Positions 41,997 to 52,100 of a stretch of DNA of 64,000 bases are shown here, one piece after another; position 1 is the first letter of the stretch; every line of letters begins with the position of its first letter. The notes under the pieces are model-generated. The model searched no databases. It was not told the DNA's origin and saw only the letters and a list, made by a program, of their open reading frames with translations. A program made the position numbers and the translations under genes. Location of the stretch: positions 310,001-374,000 of the forward strand of contig NZ_JAAVLX010000003.1 in assembly GCF_013114825.1 (NCBI RefSeq), given 5' to 3'. The DNA comes from Bradyrhizobium australiense. GTDB lineage: Bacteria > Pseudomonadota > Alphaproteobacteria > Rhizobiales > Xanthobacteraceae.

Positions 41997-42109
41997 TCTA
42001 AAATACGATCTTGTTAACAGAGCGGCTTCGGTCATAATGACCGTGCTGCTGCCTGTCAGGGCAACGGCGACAACCAGTCCGCAGAAGCGGCAAAGCAGGG
42101 AGGAATTCA

Positions 42110-43117
42110 ATGTCCGTTTCACGGTATCTGCCGTTCGCGCGCGGCATTCTGCTGGGCGTTGCCATTGCGATGGTGTCGTCAGCCGCGTCTGCCCAAAAGC
42201 GCGAATTCTCGTTTGCCTACGACCAGCCGAAGAACAGCGGCTACGGCATCGGCGCCGAAATGTTCAACAAGAAGCTGATGGAGCTCAGCAAGGGCACGCT
42301 CTCGATCAATCAATATCCCGGCGCCCAGCTCGGTACCGAGGCGCAGACCCTGCAAAAAGTCCAAACCGGCGACATCGATTTCGTGATGCTGTCGACCGCC
42401 AATGCGTCCACCGCGCAGCCGGAGTCAGGCGTGTTCTCGCTTCACTATATCTTCCGCGATGAAGCGCACGCCATCAAGGTGCTCGGCGATCCCGCGATCA
42501 TCGCGGCGATGAAGGAATTATACGCGGCCAAGATGAAGGGCGCGCACATGCTGGGGCTCGGCTCGCAGGGCCTGCGGCACATGTACGGCAAGAAGCCGGT
42601 GCAGGCCGTCGCCGACCTCAAGGGCGTCAAGGTTCGGGTGCAGGCGACGGTGACCGAAGATACGCTTTTCCCGGCGTATGGCGCCCAGGTCGTGCACATG
42701 CCGTTCGGCGAGGTCTACACCTCGCTGCAGACCGGCGTCGTCGACATGGCCGAAAACGGCATCAACAACTATCTCGTCAACAAGCACTACGAACCCGCCC
42801 CGGTGCTCTCGCTCACCGAGCACGAAGCGAACAATGCCGCTCTGTTCGTCAGCGACAAGGTATGGAGCAGTCTCACCGACGAGCAGAAGAAGTGGGTGCA
42901 GGCGGCCGCCGACGAGGTCAGCAAGAACGAACCGACCCAGGCTTTCAAGCTCGAACACGAGGCGCAGGCGAAGCTCGAGAAGATCGGCGTCAAGGTCGTC
43001 AAGAGCGTCGACAAGAGCGGCTTCATGGCCATCAGCAAGCCGATCCAGGACAAGCTGGCGTCTGATCTCGGACCGAACGCCGTCAAAGTCCTCGGCATGG
43101 TGCGCAACGTTCAATAG
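42110..43117 (+). CDS. dctP: TRAP transporter substrate-binding protein
   Basis: A 335-residue DctP-type receptor. Signal peptide about residues 1-28 (SSAASA). The domain has FSFAYDQPKNSGYGIGAEMFNKKLMELSKG, QYPGAQLGTEAQTLQKVQTGDIDFVML, a LKGVKVRVQA region with the carboxylate-binding Arg, and PFGEVYTSLQTGVVDMAENG. GGGAGGAATTCA before the ATG is a strong ribosome site. First gene of dctPQM. The ligand is probably a C4- or aromatic-type carboxylate, not resolvable. Confidence 0.94.
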   Translation: MSVSRYLPFARGILLGVAIAMVSSAASAQKREFSFAYDQPKNSGYGIGAEMFNKKLMELSKGTLSINQYPGAQLGTEAQTLQKVQTGDIDFVMLSTANASTAQPESGVFSLHYIFRDEAHAIKVLGDPAIIAAMKELYAAKMKGAHMLGLGSQGLRHMYGKKPVQAVADLKGVKVRVQATVTEDTLFPAYGAQVVHMPFGEVYTSLQTGVVDMAENGINNYLVNKHYEPAPVLSLTEHEANNAALFVSDKVWSSLTDEQKKWVQAAADEVSKNEPTQAFKLEHEAQAKLEKIGVKVVKSVDKSGFMAISKPIQDKLASDLGPNAVKVLGMVRNVQ

Positions 43118-43190
43118 TTTGCGGGTTCGTAATCGCGGGCAGCCGGGCGGCTGCCCGCAGCGCCAGTCCTTTGCGGATCAGAGAATCGAC

Positions 43191-43739
43191 ATGCCCGGAT
43201 TCAATAGCCTCGTCCTGGAGGAGCAGCGTCACCTGAAATGGCGCGCGCTCGACTGGCTCGAACAGGTTCTGATGATTCTCTGCGGCGTCGCCATCACCGG
43301 GTTCTCCGTCCTGGTGATGTGCGACATCGTTACCCGCACCATCGGTCATCCCTGGCTCTGGCTCCAGGAAGCGACGATGACGTTTTTTATCTATGGCATC
43401 TTCATCGGCGTGGGCGCGGCGACGCGGCGCAACGATCATCTTTATCTTGCCGTGCTGGCGGAATCGCTCACCGGCAACACGCGGCTGTTCTTCGAGACAT
43501 TCAACCGGCTGGTGGTGCTCGGCGTCGCCCTCTGCATGATTTATTTCGGGTATTTGAATTTTCTGGATGGCTTCAAAAGCCTGCGCATGCCGTCGATGAC
43601 GCCGTTGGCGAGCCTGTACGCGGCCATTCCGCTGTGCGGTGTGCTGATCTCTCTTTTCACCATCGAGCAGATCGTCAACGGCTGGAAAAACGGCTTCGGC
43701 GGCCTGTCGGATGCGGACGAGAAGAGGAAAGCGCTGTGA
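43191..43739 (+). CDS. dctQ: TRAP transporter small permease
   Basis: 182 residues with four TM helices (VLMILCGVAITGFSVLVMCDIVTR; WLQEATMTFFIYGIFIGVGAATR; VVLGVALCMIYFGYLNFLDGF; LYAAIPLCGVLISLFTIEQIV). The ATG at 43191 gives the expected DctQ length; the longer frame overlaps dctP. It overlaps dctM by four bases (GTGA), so the large permease is translationally coupled. Confidence 0.93.
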   Translation: MPGFNSLVLEEQRHLKWRALDWLEQVLMILCGVAITGFSVLVMCDIVTRTIGHPWLWLQEATMTFFIYGIFIGVGAATRRNDHLYLAVLAESLTGNTRLFFETFNRLVVLGVALCMIYFGYLNFLDGFKSLRMPSMTPLASLYAAIPLCGVLISLFTIEQIVNGWKNGFGGLSDADEKRKAL

Positions 43740-45076
43740 CGACCAATGGCGGGCTCATCTTCCTGATGGGATTTCTCTTTCTGTTTCTCGGCTACATGGG
43801 CGTGCCGGTGGCCTTTGCCCTGATCGCGTCCGTGCTCGTGGTGACAGCGTTCACGCCGGTCAGCCTCGCCTCGATGATGGCGCAGCTCTTCAACGGAATG
43901 GACACCGAAGCGCTGCTCGCGGTGCCATTCTTCCTGCTGGTCGGCGACCTCATGACGTCGGCAAACGTCACCGTCCGCATGATTACGCTGTCGCAAACAC
44001 TGGTCGGACATTTGCGCGGCGGGCTGGCGCAGGTGGTGACGATCTTCAGCATGTTCTTCGCGGGCATCTCCGGCTCATCCGCCGCCGACGTCGCCATCCT
44101 GTCGCGAACGCTTGCGCCGGAAATGAAGCGGGAAGGTTACAATCTCGCCTTCACGGCGGCGCTGATCGCCTCCGCCTCGACGATGGCCAATCTCATCCCG
44201 CCCAGCATCATGGCCGTGGTGTATGGCGCGACCGGCAATGTCTCCATCGGCGGCTTGTTCCTCGGTGGCGTTGCGCCCGGCGTGTTCGTCGGCATCGGAT
44301 TGATGATCTACAGTCACTTCTTCGGGCCCGTCGGCGTCAAGCGCAAGCGCGCGACGTTTGGCATGTTCGCGACTGCCACGAAGCAGGCGGCCGTGCCGCT
44401 GATGATTCCGTTCATCATCATGGGCGGCATCCTCACCGGCCAATTCACGCCGACCGAGGCGGGCATCATTGCCGTGGCCTATATCGTGTTCGTGGCGATC
44501 CCGTTGCTCAATCGCCAGCATTACCGGCACTTGCCGCGCGACATGGCGCTGACCGGACTGCTTTATTCCATCCCGCTCATCACCATCGGCGCCGCATCGG
44601 TGTTCGGCTGGATGCTGGCCTATCTGCGGGGCCCTGCGGTGGTGTCGGGCTGGATATCGTCGGCGGCCGGCGGCGATCCCTTCCTGATCATGCTCTTGCT
44701 GGTCGCGCTGTTCGTCGTGGTCGGCGATTTCATCGATGCGATTCCCGCGATCATCATTTTCATGCCCATCATCGACGATCTTACCAAGAACGCCGACATC
44801 AATCCGGTCCATATGGGCGTCGTCATCATCGTCACGCTGGCATTCGGTTTAATTACGCCGCCTTACGGACTTGCGCTGCTGATGGCATCGAAATTTGTCG
44901 GGGTGCGCTTCGGCCGAGCGATGCTGGCGTCGTTCCCCATCTACATTGTCTTCTTCGCCGCGATCGCATTCTGCATCTTCTTCCCCGAAATCGTGCTGTG
45001 GCTGCCGAAACACCTGCTGCCGGAATCGGTGGGCTGCTTCAAGAATCCGAGCGGTGCCGGCTATATCTGCCCGTGA
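43736..45076 (+). CDS. dctM: TRAP transporter large permease
   Basis: A 446-residue Na+-coupled permease with about 11-12 TM helices. Conserved segments: MFFAGISGSSAADVAILSRTLAPEM, SASTMANLIPPSIMAVVYGATGNVSIGGLFLGG, LTGQFTPTEAGIIAV and ALFVVVGDFIDAIPAIIIFMPI. The start is GTG at 43736, overlapping the dctQ stop, with GAGGAAAG upstream. The C-terminal tail ends ESVGCFKNPSGAGYICP. It completes a full three-part TRAP system. Confidence 0.94.
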   Translation: MTTNGGLIFLMGFLFLFLGYMGVPVAFALIASVLVVTAFTPVSLASMMAQLFNGMDTEALLAVPFFLLVGDLMTSANVTVRMITLSQTLVGHLRGGLAQVVTIFSMFFAGISGSSAADVAILSRTLAPEMKREGYNLAFTAALIASASTMANLIPPSIMAVVYGATGNVSIGGLFLGGVAPGVFVGIGLMIYSHFFGPVGVKRKRATFGMFATATKQAAVPLMIPFIIMGGILTGQFTPTEAGIIAVAYIVFVAIPLLNRQHYRHLPRDMALTGLLYSIPLITIGAASVFGWMLAYLRGPAVVSGWISSAAGGDPFLIMLLLVALFVVVGDFIDAIPAIIIFMPIIDDLTKNADINPVHMGVVIIVTLAFGLITPPYGLALLMASKFVGVRFGRAMLASFPIYIVFFAAIAFCIFFPEIVLWLPKHLLPESVGCFKNPSGAGYICP

Positions 45077-45245
45077 GGCGTCCGATCTGCCGCAACAATG
45101 GTCATCCAGCGGGCAGGCCTGCCGGAGCGACCCCCCATCAGGCCGGGAAACGGGTCGCGCCTCCCAGTCAAAAATCTGATCCGTTCCTGCCAATTGGTGC
45201 TAGTCTTGACATGTTGATCTTCTAGACCATGGATGGGGACGTCCG

Positions 45246-45722
45246 ATGTATAAGAAGGTTCTTCTCGCCTATGACGGTTCGGTCGAGGGGCGGCGCGCGT
45301 TGCGGGAGGGCGCAAAGCTCGCACAACTCTGCCGTTCCGAGGTGTTCTTGCTCGCCGTCGTCGAGGTCTCCTCGATCATGACGCCCGAAGCCGGGCTTAC
45401 GATCCCGATCGAACTGCAGACCGAGGATTACAAGGCCATCCTGAACGAAGGCACCGAGCGGCTGAAGGCGCTGGGATTTTCGCCGACGGCGCGGCTCGAG
45501 GTCGGCGATGCCGGGCAGAAAATTGCCGAGGTCGCCGAGGAAATCGGCGCGCATCTCGTCGTCGTCGGGCATCGCCCGCAGGGGGCGCTGGCGCGATGGT
45601 TCGGCTCGATCGGCAGCTATCTGGTCAAGCGCCTGCGCTGCAGCGTGCTGGTGGCCCAGACCGAGATCAGCGACGCCGAATTCGAGCGGCTGAAACCGGC
45701 GGAAACGGCAACCTTGGGATAG
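45246..45722 (+). CDS. Universal stress protein (UspA domain)
   Basis: 158 residues. It starts with MYKKVLLAYDGSVEGRRALREGAKLAQL, and the ATP-binding loop of the G-2x-G-9x-G-S type appears as GHRPQGALARWFGSIGSYLVKRLRCSVLV, so nucleotide binding is likely. A single-domain cytoplasmic protein. It is not coupled to the TRAP genes upstream (170-bp gap) and convergent with the YccF gene. Confidence 0.92.
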   Translation: MYKKVLLAYDGSVEGRRALREGAKLAQLCRSEVFLLAVVEVSSIMTPEAGLTIPIELQTEDYKAILNEGTERLKALGFSPTARLEVGDAGQKIAEVAEEIGAHLVVVGHRPQGALARWFGSIGSYLVKRLRCSVLVAQTEISDAEFERLKPAETATLG

Positions 45723-45740
45723 CTTGACGCCGACTCGAAC

Positions 45741-46148
45741 CTAGTTCGTGGGAACGATAATCTTGCCGATCGGCCATAGCGCGATTCCGGCAAGCTTCAA
45801 GTGCGCCCAGGCGAACGGAATGCCGATAATGGTCACGGCCAGCACGACCGCCGTGACGACATGCCCGAGCGCCAGCCACCACCCCGCCAGCACCAGCCAG
45901 ATGATGTTGCCGATCACCCCGAGCGGGCCGGTGCCGATATCTTCCTGCCCGGTATAGAAGTCGCGCGATACGGCCCTGAAGCCGAACGGGAACAAGGTGT
46001 AGGCCGCGATATTGAACGCGGCGCGCGCCCAGGGAATCCCGATGATCGTGATCGCCATGACGATGGACGCTACCAGCCAGCCAAACGCCATCCACGCTCC
46101 GCCGAGAACGACCCAGATCACATTGAGGAGCAGTGAGACCGGCGACAT
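45741..46148 (-). CDS. YccF domain inner-membrane protein
   Basis: 135 residues containing two YccF repeats, SLLLNVIWVVLGGAWMAFGWLVASIVMAITIIGIPWARAAFNIAAYTLFPFG and a second copy beginning GVIGNIIWLVLAGWWLALGHVV (each quoted in part). Four hydrophobic segments are visible. The start at 46148 begins directly with the first repeat and has AGGAATAG upstream; the longer frame adds 19 unsupported residues. Function unknown. Confidence 0.88.
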   Translation of the reverse strand: MSPVSLLLNVIWVVLGGAWMAFGWLVASIVMAITIIGIPWARAAFNIAAYTLFPFGFRAVSRDFYTGQEDIGTGPLGVIGNIIWLVLAGWWLALGHVVTAVVLAVTIIGIPFAWAHLKLAGIALWPIGKIIVPTN

Positions 46149-46297
46149 GGCTGCTATTCCTATGTTGACGCAATGCTGGCGAAACCGCGCTGCGGTCGAA
46201 CCCAATTGCCCCAGGCCCTGTAGACGCTAGACCGATTCCCACGACGATCAAGCAACAAGCGCGCCAACGAACACGTCAAGGAGAAACGTTCACGTGT

Positions 46298-47022
46298 CCG
46301 CTCGAATTCGGCTGGTATCTGCCAACGCATAGCGACACCACGGCCTGTGGCCTGATGGACGCACAGATTCCCGGCTCGCCCGAACTGTGCGACCGGGTGG
46401 TGCAGGCGGCGGAGAAGGCCGGCTTCGAATATCTCCTGATCCCGGTCGGTTCGGCGTGCTGGGAAGCCTGGATCACCGGCGCATTCATGGCGGCGCGTTC
46501 GTCCTCGATCAAGCCGCTGATTGCGGCGCGTCCCGGCTACATCAACCCGGTGCTGCTGGCAAAGATGATCTCGACCTTCGACCATATGTCGGGCGCGCGC
46601 ATGGCCGCGAAAACGACATCGGCTTCGGCATGCGCCTTCAAGTGATCTGCCGCGAGAACGAGGCGGACGCCTGGGAGCCGGCGGACCAATTGGTGCGGCA
46701 CGCGACCGAGCGGCAGAAGCAGGAAATGAAGACGCTCTACAACCGGTCGGAGGCGAACCAGCGCGTGCAGCAGCTTGCCCGTGAGCAGGGCAATCTCCTG
46801 CTGCCGCATCTGTGGACCGGCATCACAAAAGTTCGCCCCGGCGCCGGCATTGCCGTCGTCGGCAATCCTGTCCAATGCGCCGAGACCTTGCAGCAATTCA
46901 TCGACGCCGGCTGCCACTCGTTCTGCCTGTCCGGCTATCTGCATGACGAGGAGGCCGAGTGTTTTGGCCGGCTGATCCGTCCCATTCTTGCCGAGAACAA
47001 TCGCGGCCGCTGGGCGGCGTAG
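46298..47022 (+). pseudogene. Luciferase-like (LLM) monooxygenase remnant with large internal deletion
   Basis: The N-terminal part reads LEFGWYLPTHSDTTACGLMDA, PELCDRVVQAAEKAGFEYLLIPVGSACWEAWI and LLAKMISTFDHMSGAR, the opening of an SsuD/alkanesulfonate monooxygenase-type protein. The C-terminal part, in another frame, starts GRENDIGFGMRLQVICRE and continues to GCHSFCLSGYLHDEEAECFGRL. The central section, about 100 or more residues, is missing and the frames do not join (junction near 46600-46612). A ribosome site AAGGAG (46278) remains but no in-frame ATG follows. Non-functional. Confidence 0.85.
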
Positions 47023-47165
47023 AGCGGACGGCGGATACGGCCGTATGCTGCAGTGCAGCCGAATGGCCATTGGACGCCGGGGTATTGCTGCGCTCGCCTT
47101 TATATCGCTCGCGGTGATGGGTGCCCGGCGCTAAAGTCGGGCCGAATTCAACTGGGTACCGCCAA

Positions 47166-49100
47166 ATGAGTGGATCGAGCTCGGTATTGGCGTGGAGCTC
47201 CGCCTTGGAGGACTTCGCGCTGTTTCGAACGCTCAGTTCCGAACAGCGGCTGAAGGCCCTCAACGCCATGGTCCGCCAGGATCTGGTGCGCGGGCAGATG
47301 CTGGTCGCCCAAGGCGGGCCGTCAGACTCGCTCTTCCTGGTGCTGCACGGCGCGCTGGCAGTGCGCAAGACCGGCTATCTCGAGCCGATCGCCGAGCTTC
47401 GGGCCGGCGAGCTGGTGGGCGAGATCGGCTTCTTCGCCAATGTCCCGCGCACGGCCGATGTGATCGCCATCCGCGACACCAGCGTGCTGGCATTGACGCG
47501 CCCGGCCTACCATAAGCTCGTCGAGGAAGCTCCCGCCATCGTCGAGGCGCTGCTGGCTGCGCTGGCGCGGCGGTTCGCCAAGGAGACGGCGCGCATCGCG
47601 CCGTTCCGAACCTCGCCGAAGGCACGAACGGTGGCGCTGATCGACGGCGGATTGGAGCCGTTGCCGGGCGCTTTCGATCGCCGGATGCGTGAGGGGCTCG
47701 CCGCGATCGAGGCCGAGATCGTCGATGCCGCCCGGCTGCAGGCGATGTTTCCAGGGCGCGCGCTCGATGCGCATGAAGTCACCGAATGGCTCAACAAGCT
47801 CGAACACACCGCGCCGCTGGTGGTCTATCTCGGCGGCCGTGAGGCGTCGCCCTGGGCGCGCAAGGCCATCCGACAGGCCGATATGGTCGTGTTCGCGTGC
47901 CGCGGGGATGCGCCTGCAGCGACATTGACGGAAATCGAGGCCTTCGCCTGCGAGGTTCATTCGATCTCGGCCAGACGTCTCGTTCGCATTCATGACCGGC
48001 GAAGTGGCGAGGTCTCCGGCACCGCCGCCTGGCTCGCCCGGCTGCCGGCCTTCATGCATCACCATGTCGCGCTCGAAGACCAGGTCGATATCGACAGCCT
48101 GATCCGCTTTCTGTGCGGACGCGCAATTGGCTTCGTCGCCGCCGGCGGCGGCAGTTTTGGGACCGCGCATGTCGGGATCTACAAGGCGTTTCGCGAGCAC
48201 GGCGTGATGTTCGACATCTTCGTAGGCACCAGCGTCGGCTCCGCCATGGTGGCCGGCTTTGCCAAAAATCTCGAAGCCGAGGATCTCGAGCGCGGCACGC
48301 ACGAAATCTTTGTCAGGAGCCGAAGCTTCCGGCGGCCGACCTGGCCGCGCTACGCCCTGCTGGATCACAAGGCGTTCGATCGGGCGCTCGCGCAGCAATA
48401 CGGGCCCGACTGCCGGATCGAGGATTGCTGGCGGCCTTTTGCGGCCGTCGCCACCAACCTTTCGACGCACAATCTCGAGCTGATCCGCACGGGGCCGCTC
48501 TGGCAGGCGGTCCGCGCCTCGAGCGCGATTCCCGGGCTGTTGCCGCCGTTCTACACGAAGGAAGGCGCGATGCTGGTCGACGGATGCCTCATCGACAACG
48601 TCCCGCTGACCTCAATGCACCAGCTCAAGAGCGGCCCCAATCTGGTCGTGCATTTCGGCGAGCCCGCGGCGGAGATATTCGATGTCGATTACGCATCGCT
48701 GCCGGGACGGCTGGAATTGATCGCCGCCATGCTGACGCCGTTCCGCAAGAAGCTATTGCCCGCGGCGCCGAGCGCGGTGAACGTGCTGTGGCGCAGCCTC
48801 GTGGCGCATCAGCGCTATGATACCTTGCCGGTGGGGCCGTTCGATACGGTGATGCGGCCGCCATCTCCGCTCGGGATCGACGTGACCGATTTCGATCGCC
48901 ACGCCGAAATCTTCGAAGCTTCGTACCTCTGGGCCAAGGAAGCTATCGCGGCGCTGGAGGCGGGCGGTAGTTCGGCGATCGCGGCCATTCTCGACGCCGG
49001 CGCGCTCGAACGGCGTCAGGCGACGGCCGTCGCGGCATCCAATCGCCCGCCCAGCAATCGCCTTGCCTCGGCCGCCGGCTTCGGCGCGCTGAACAGGTAG
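47166..49100 (+). CDS. Cyclic-nucleotide-binding domain fused to patatin-like phospholipase
   Basis: About 644 residues. An N-terminal cNMP-binding domain (residues about 12-130: GQMLVAQGGPSDSLFLVLHGALAV, RAGELVGEIGFFANVPRTADVIA) is followed by a linker and a patatin domain. The latter has GGGSFGTAHVGIYKAF (oxyanion), GTSVGSAMVAG (nucleophilic Ser) and a catalytic Asp in MLVDGCLIDNVP. This is the NTE/PlpD-like bacterial arrangement, predicted to be a lysophospholipase or acyl-hydrolase gated by a nucleotide. An upstream GTG at 47121 is an alternative start. Its 3' end overlaps the convergent GGDEF-EAL gene by 85 bp. Confidence 0.9.
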   Translation: MSGSSSVLAWSSALEDFALFRTLSSEQRLKALNAMVRQDLVRGQMLVAQGGPSDSLFLVLHGALAVRKTGYLEPIAELRAGELVGEIGFFANVPRTADVIAIRDTSVLALTRPAYHKLVEEAPAIVEALLAALARRFAKETARIAPFRTSPKARTVALIDGGLEPLPGAFDRRMREGLAAIEAEIVDAARLQAMFPGRALDAHEVTEWLNKLEHTAPLVVYLGGREASPWARKAIRQADMVVFACRGDAPAATLTEIEAFACEVHSISARRLVRIHDRRSGEVSGTAAWLARLPAFMHHHVALEDQVDIDSLIRFLCGRAIGFVAAGGGSFGTAHVGIYKAFREHGVMFDIFVGTSVGSAMVAGFAKNLEAEDLERGTHEIFVRSRSFRRPTWPRYALLDHKAFDRALAQQYGPDCRIEDCWRPFAAVATNLSTHNLELIRTGPLWQAVRASSAIPGLLPPFYTKEGAMLVDGCLIDNVPLTSMHQLKSGPNLVVHFGEPAAEIFDVDYASLPGRLELIAAMLTPFRKKLLPAAPSAVNVLWRSLVAHQRYDTLPVGPFDTVMRPPSPLGIDVTDFDRHAEIFEASYLWAKEAIAALEAGGSSAIAAILDAGALERRQATAVAASNRPPSNRLASAAGFGALNR

Positions 49101-52100
49101 CCCTGCATCTGGGTGCAGCCGAGCTGGCGCAGCATCTCGCGCTGCTGCTCGGTCTCAACCCCTTCCGCCGTTGTGGTCATGTTGCGGGCGGCTGCAATAT
49201 TCACCACGGCCCGCACGATCGCAGCCGAACCGTCGATCTCGATGTCGCTAACGAAGCAGCGGTCGATTTTGATCTTGTCGAACGGGAATCGCTTCAGATA
49301 GCTCAACGAGGAAAAGCCGGTGCCGAAATCGTCGAGCGCGATGCGCACGCCAATGGCGCGAAGCTGATGCAGGATCGCAAGCGCCGTTTCATCGTCATGG
49401 ATCAGCACCGCCTCGGTGATCTCGATCTCAAGCCGGTCGGGCGGCAGGCCGGAGGCGGCCAGCGCGCCCGTGATCCGCAGCGCCAGCGTCGGCGACTTCA
49501 ATTGGATCGGAGAAACGTTGACGGCGAGCCTCACGCGGGACGGCCAGCCGGCCGCCTCGGTGCAGGCGGTCTGCATGACCCAGTCGCCGAGTTCGTTGAT
49601 CAGGCCGGTGTCCTCGGCGATCGGGATGAATTCGGCCGGAGAGACCATGCCGCGTTCCGCATGCCGCCAGCGTAACAGCGCCTCGCAGCCCGTCACCTCG
49701 CCGCTCGCGAGATCGAGCAGCGGTTGGTAATGAATTTCGAAGTCGCCGTCGGCCAAAGCCTGGCGTAGATCCTGCTCCATGGCGAGCCGCGCCTGGGCGC
49801 GGGCATCCATCGCTGGCTCGAAGAAGCGATGGGTGCGGCGTCCCTCGGCCTTGGCGGCGTACATCGCGAGGTCGGCGTGCTTGATCAACTGGTCGAGTTC
49901 GGTGCCGTCCTCCGGGGCGAGCGCGATGCCGATGCTGGCGTCGGTCGAGAGATGATGGCCGAGGCACTGATAGGGCTGCCGTATCGCCTCGTACATACGG
50001 GCCACGAACTCCTCGACCTCAGTGCGGCTACCGATCGCGGTCTGGATCACAGCGAATTCATCGCCGCCGAGACGGGCGATCAGATCGCCCGGCTTGATGC
50101 AATCCTTGAGGCAGGCTGCGACCGCTTTCAGAAGCTCGTCGCCGACATCGTGTCCGAGCGAGTCGTTGATGCCCTTGAATTCGTCGATGTCGATATAGAG
50201 CAGTGCGAATCGCTCGCCGCTAGCTGCCTTCCGAAGCTCGCGCTCGATCTGCTCGCGGAACAGCACCCGGTTCGGAAGATCGGTCAGCGCGTCGTAATGC
50301 GCCAGATGCGCGATCTTGTCATTGGCACGCCGGCGCTCGGTCACGTCGTCGACGACGTTGATGATGTAATGCGCCTGGCCGGCTGAGTTGCGGATTCCAA
50401 GCCGCATGGAGGTGATGTAGCGCGGGCCCATTCCCTGGGTTTCCCAGACATGCTCGTCCTTGAACAGGCCATCGGGAGATTGCAGCGTTTTCTCTTCATC
50501 GGCCGCGATGATCTCGGCGGCGGCTTGCGGAAAGATGTCGGAGGCCGTTTTGCCGATGATGAGGTCGCGCGAAATGCCGAACTGGGCTTCCGCCACGCGG
50601 TTGACCAGGAGATAGCGCCGGTCGTGCACGTCCTTGACGGTGATCTGGGAGGGGATGTGATCGATGATCTGACTCAGGAAGGCGTAGTTGCGGTCGCGCT
50701 CCTGCTCGAGATTGCGCCGCTCGGTGATGTCTTCCATGGTAGCGACCCAGCCGCCATCCGCTAAGGGCTTTCTCACCGTCAGGAATGTGCGCCCGTCGGC
50801 GCATTGGATGACGCTGTGGCCCGCCTGGCCGCGCCCGATGTTCTGCATTACCGAATCACAGAACTCATCGATGTCGCCATCGAACGAGCCGCGATCCTTG
50901 CGATGCTGCATCAGGTCGCGGAAATGACAGCCGGGCTTGACCACGTCGGCCGACAAATTGTGCATGTCGAGATAGCGCTGGTTGAAGGTGACGAGGCGAG
51001 CCGAGGCGTCGAACGTCGCCAGACCCTGGATCATGTTGTTCAGGGCGGTATCGAGCCGGCCTCGTTCCGTTTCCAGCCGCTGCTGCGCTTCGCGGCTCTG
51101 CCGGGTGATCTGCCGGATGATCAGGAACAGGATCAGCGCGACCACCGCAGCCGACAGCGTTGCCGCGATGATCAAGAACCTGGTTTGCTCTTGCCAGTCG
51201 GCGAGCGCTGCGGTGACCGTGTTGGTCGCGACCACCACGCCCGCGTGATGCCCGAGCGGCGCCGCAGCTCCCAGTCTAGCCGTCTGGTCGATCGGACTTT
51301 GCACGCGCAGCATCTGTGGGCTGCTGCTTTCCCGCACGCGCTGCAGCAGCGGCGCCGACGAAAAATTGTTCCCGATCAATTCGTCGACGCGCGGATAGCG
51401 CGCCAGCAGGGTGCTGTCGGCATCAAACATCGAAATGGCGGCGCCGTTGCCGAGCGCGACGGAAGCGAAGAATTTTTCATAGTTGGCAGGATTGATGCGG
51501 CGCGTCATCACGCCGAGAAACATGCCGTCTTCACCGCGCAATCGATGGGCGATCACGGAATTTAGACTGCCGGTGAGATAGCTGCGAACCGACTCGGCCA
51601 GGATGGACGGCGATCGTGAATCGAATTTGAAGCTCTTGAAATAGGCCCGCTCGGAGATGTTGAGCTTGGGTGCGGGAAGCGGCCGCGACCAGTTGATCAG
51701 GTCTCCATTGGAATCGAAGATCGAGATGTCGCCGAGATAGGACAGAACGCCCGCCTTGGATCGCAGGATCTCGTGCGCTTCGGAGCTCGCGACGCTTTGC
51801 CGGAATTCCTTCTCCGAGCCGATGCCGGAAATCTGCAGCCGGGAGATCACGTCGTCGGCGAGTGTATCGGAGTCCTCGAACTGCTGGTCGAAATGGCGCG
51901 CAACCAGAAGAACGGTGTTCTCCAGTTCGCGCTCGCTGTTGACAAGCGCGCGCTCACGAAATTCGCCGGCCATCATGATGGCGCCGACGAAAATCGCCGC
52001 GACCAGCATGCCGCCGCAAAGGGTCAGCCACAACACCGGGCCCCGGATCGTCGCGGCAAGGTGTCGTCCGATGGCCGCGGTCCGGGCCTTCATGCCTCGC

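Noticed and set aside
43711..45225. Long plus-strand ORF overlapping dctM in another frame
   Set aside because: Arg/His-rich out-of-frame shadow of a multi-TM gene.
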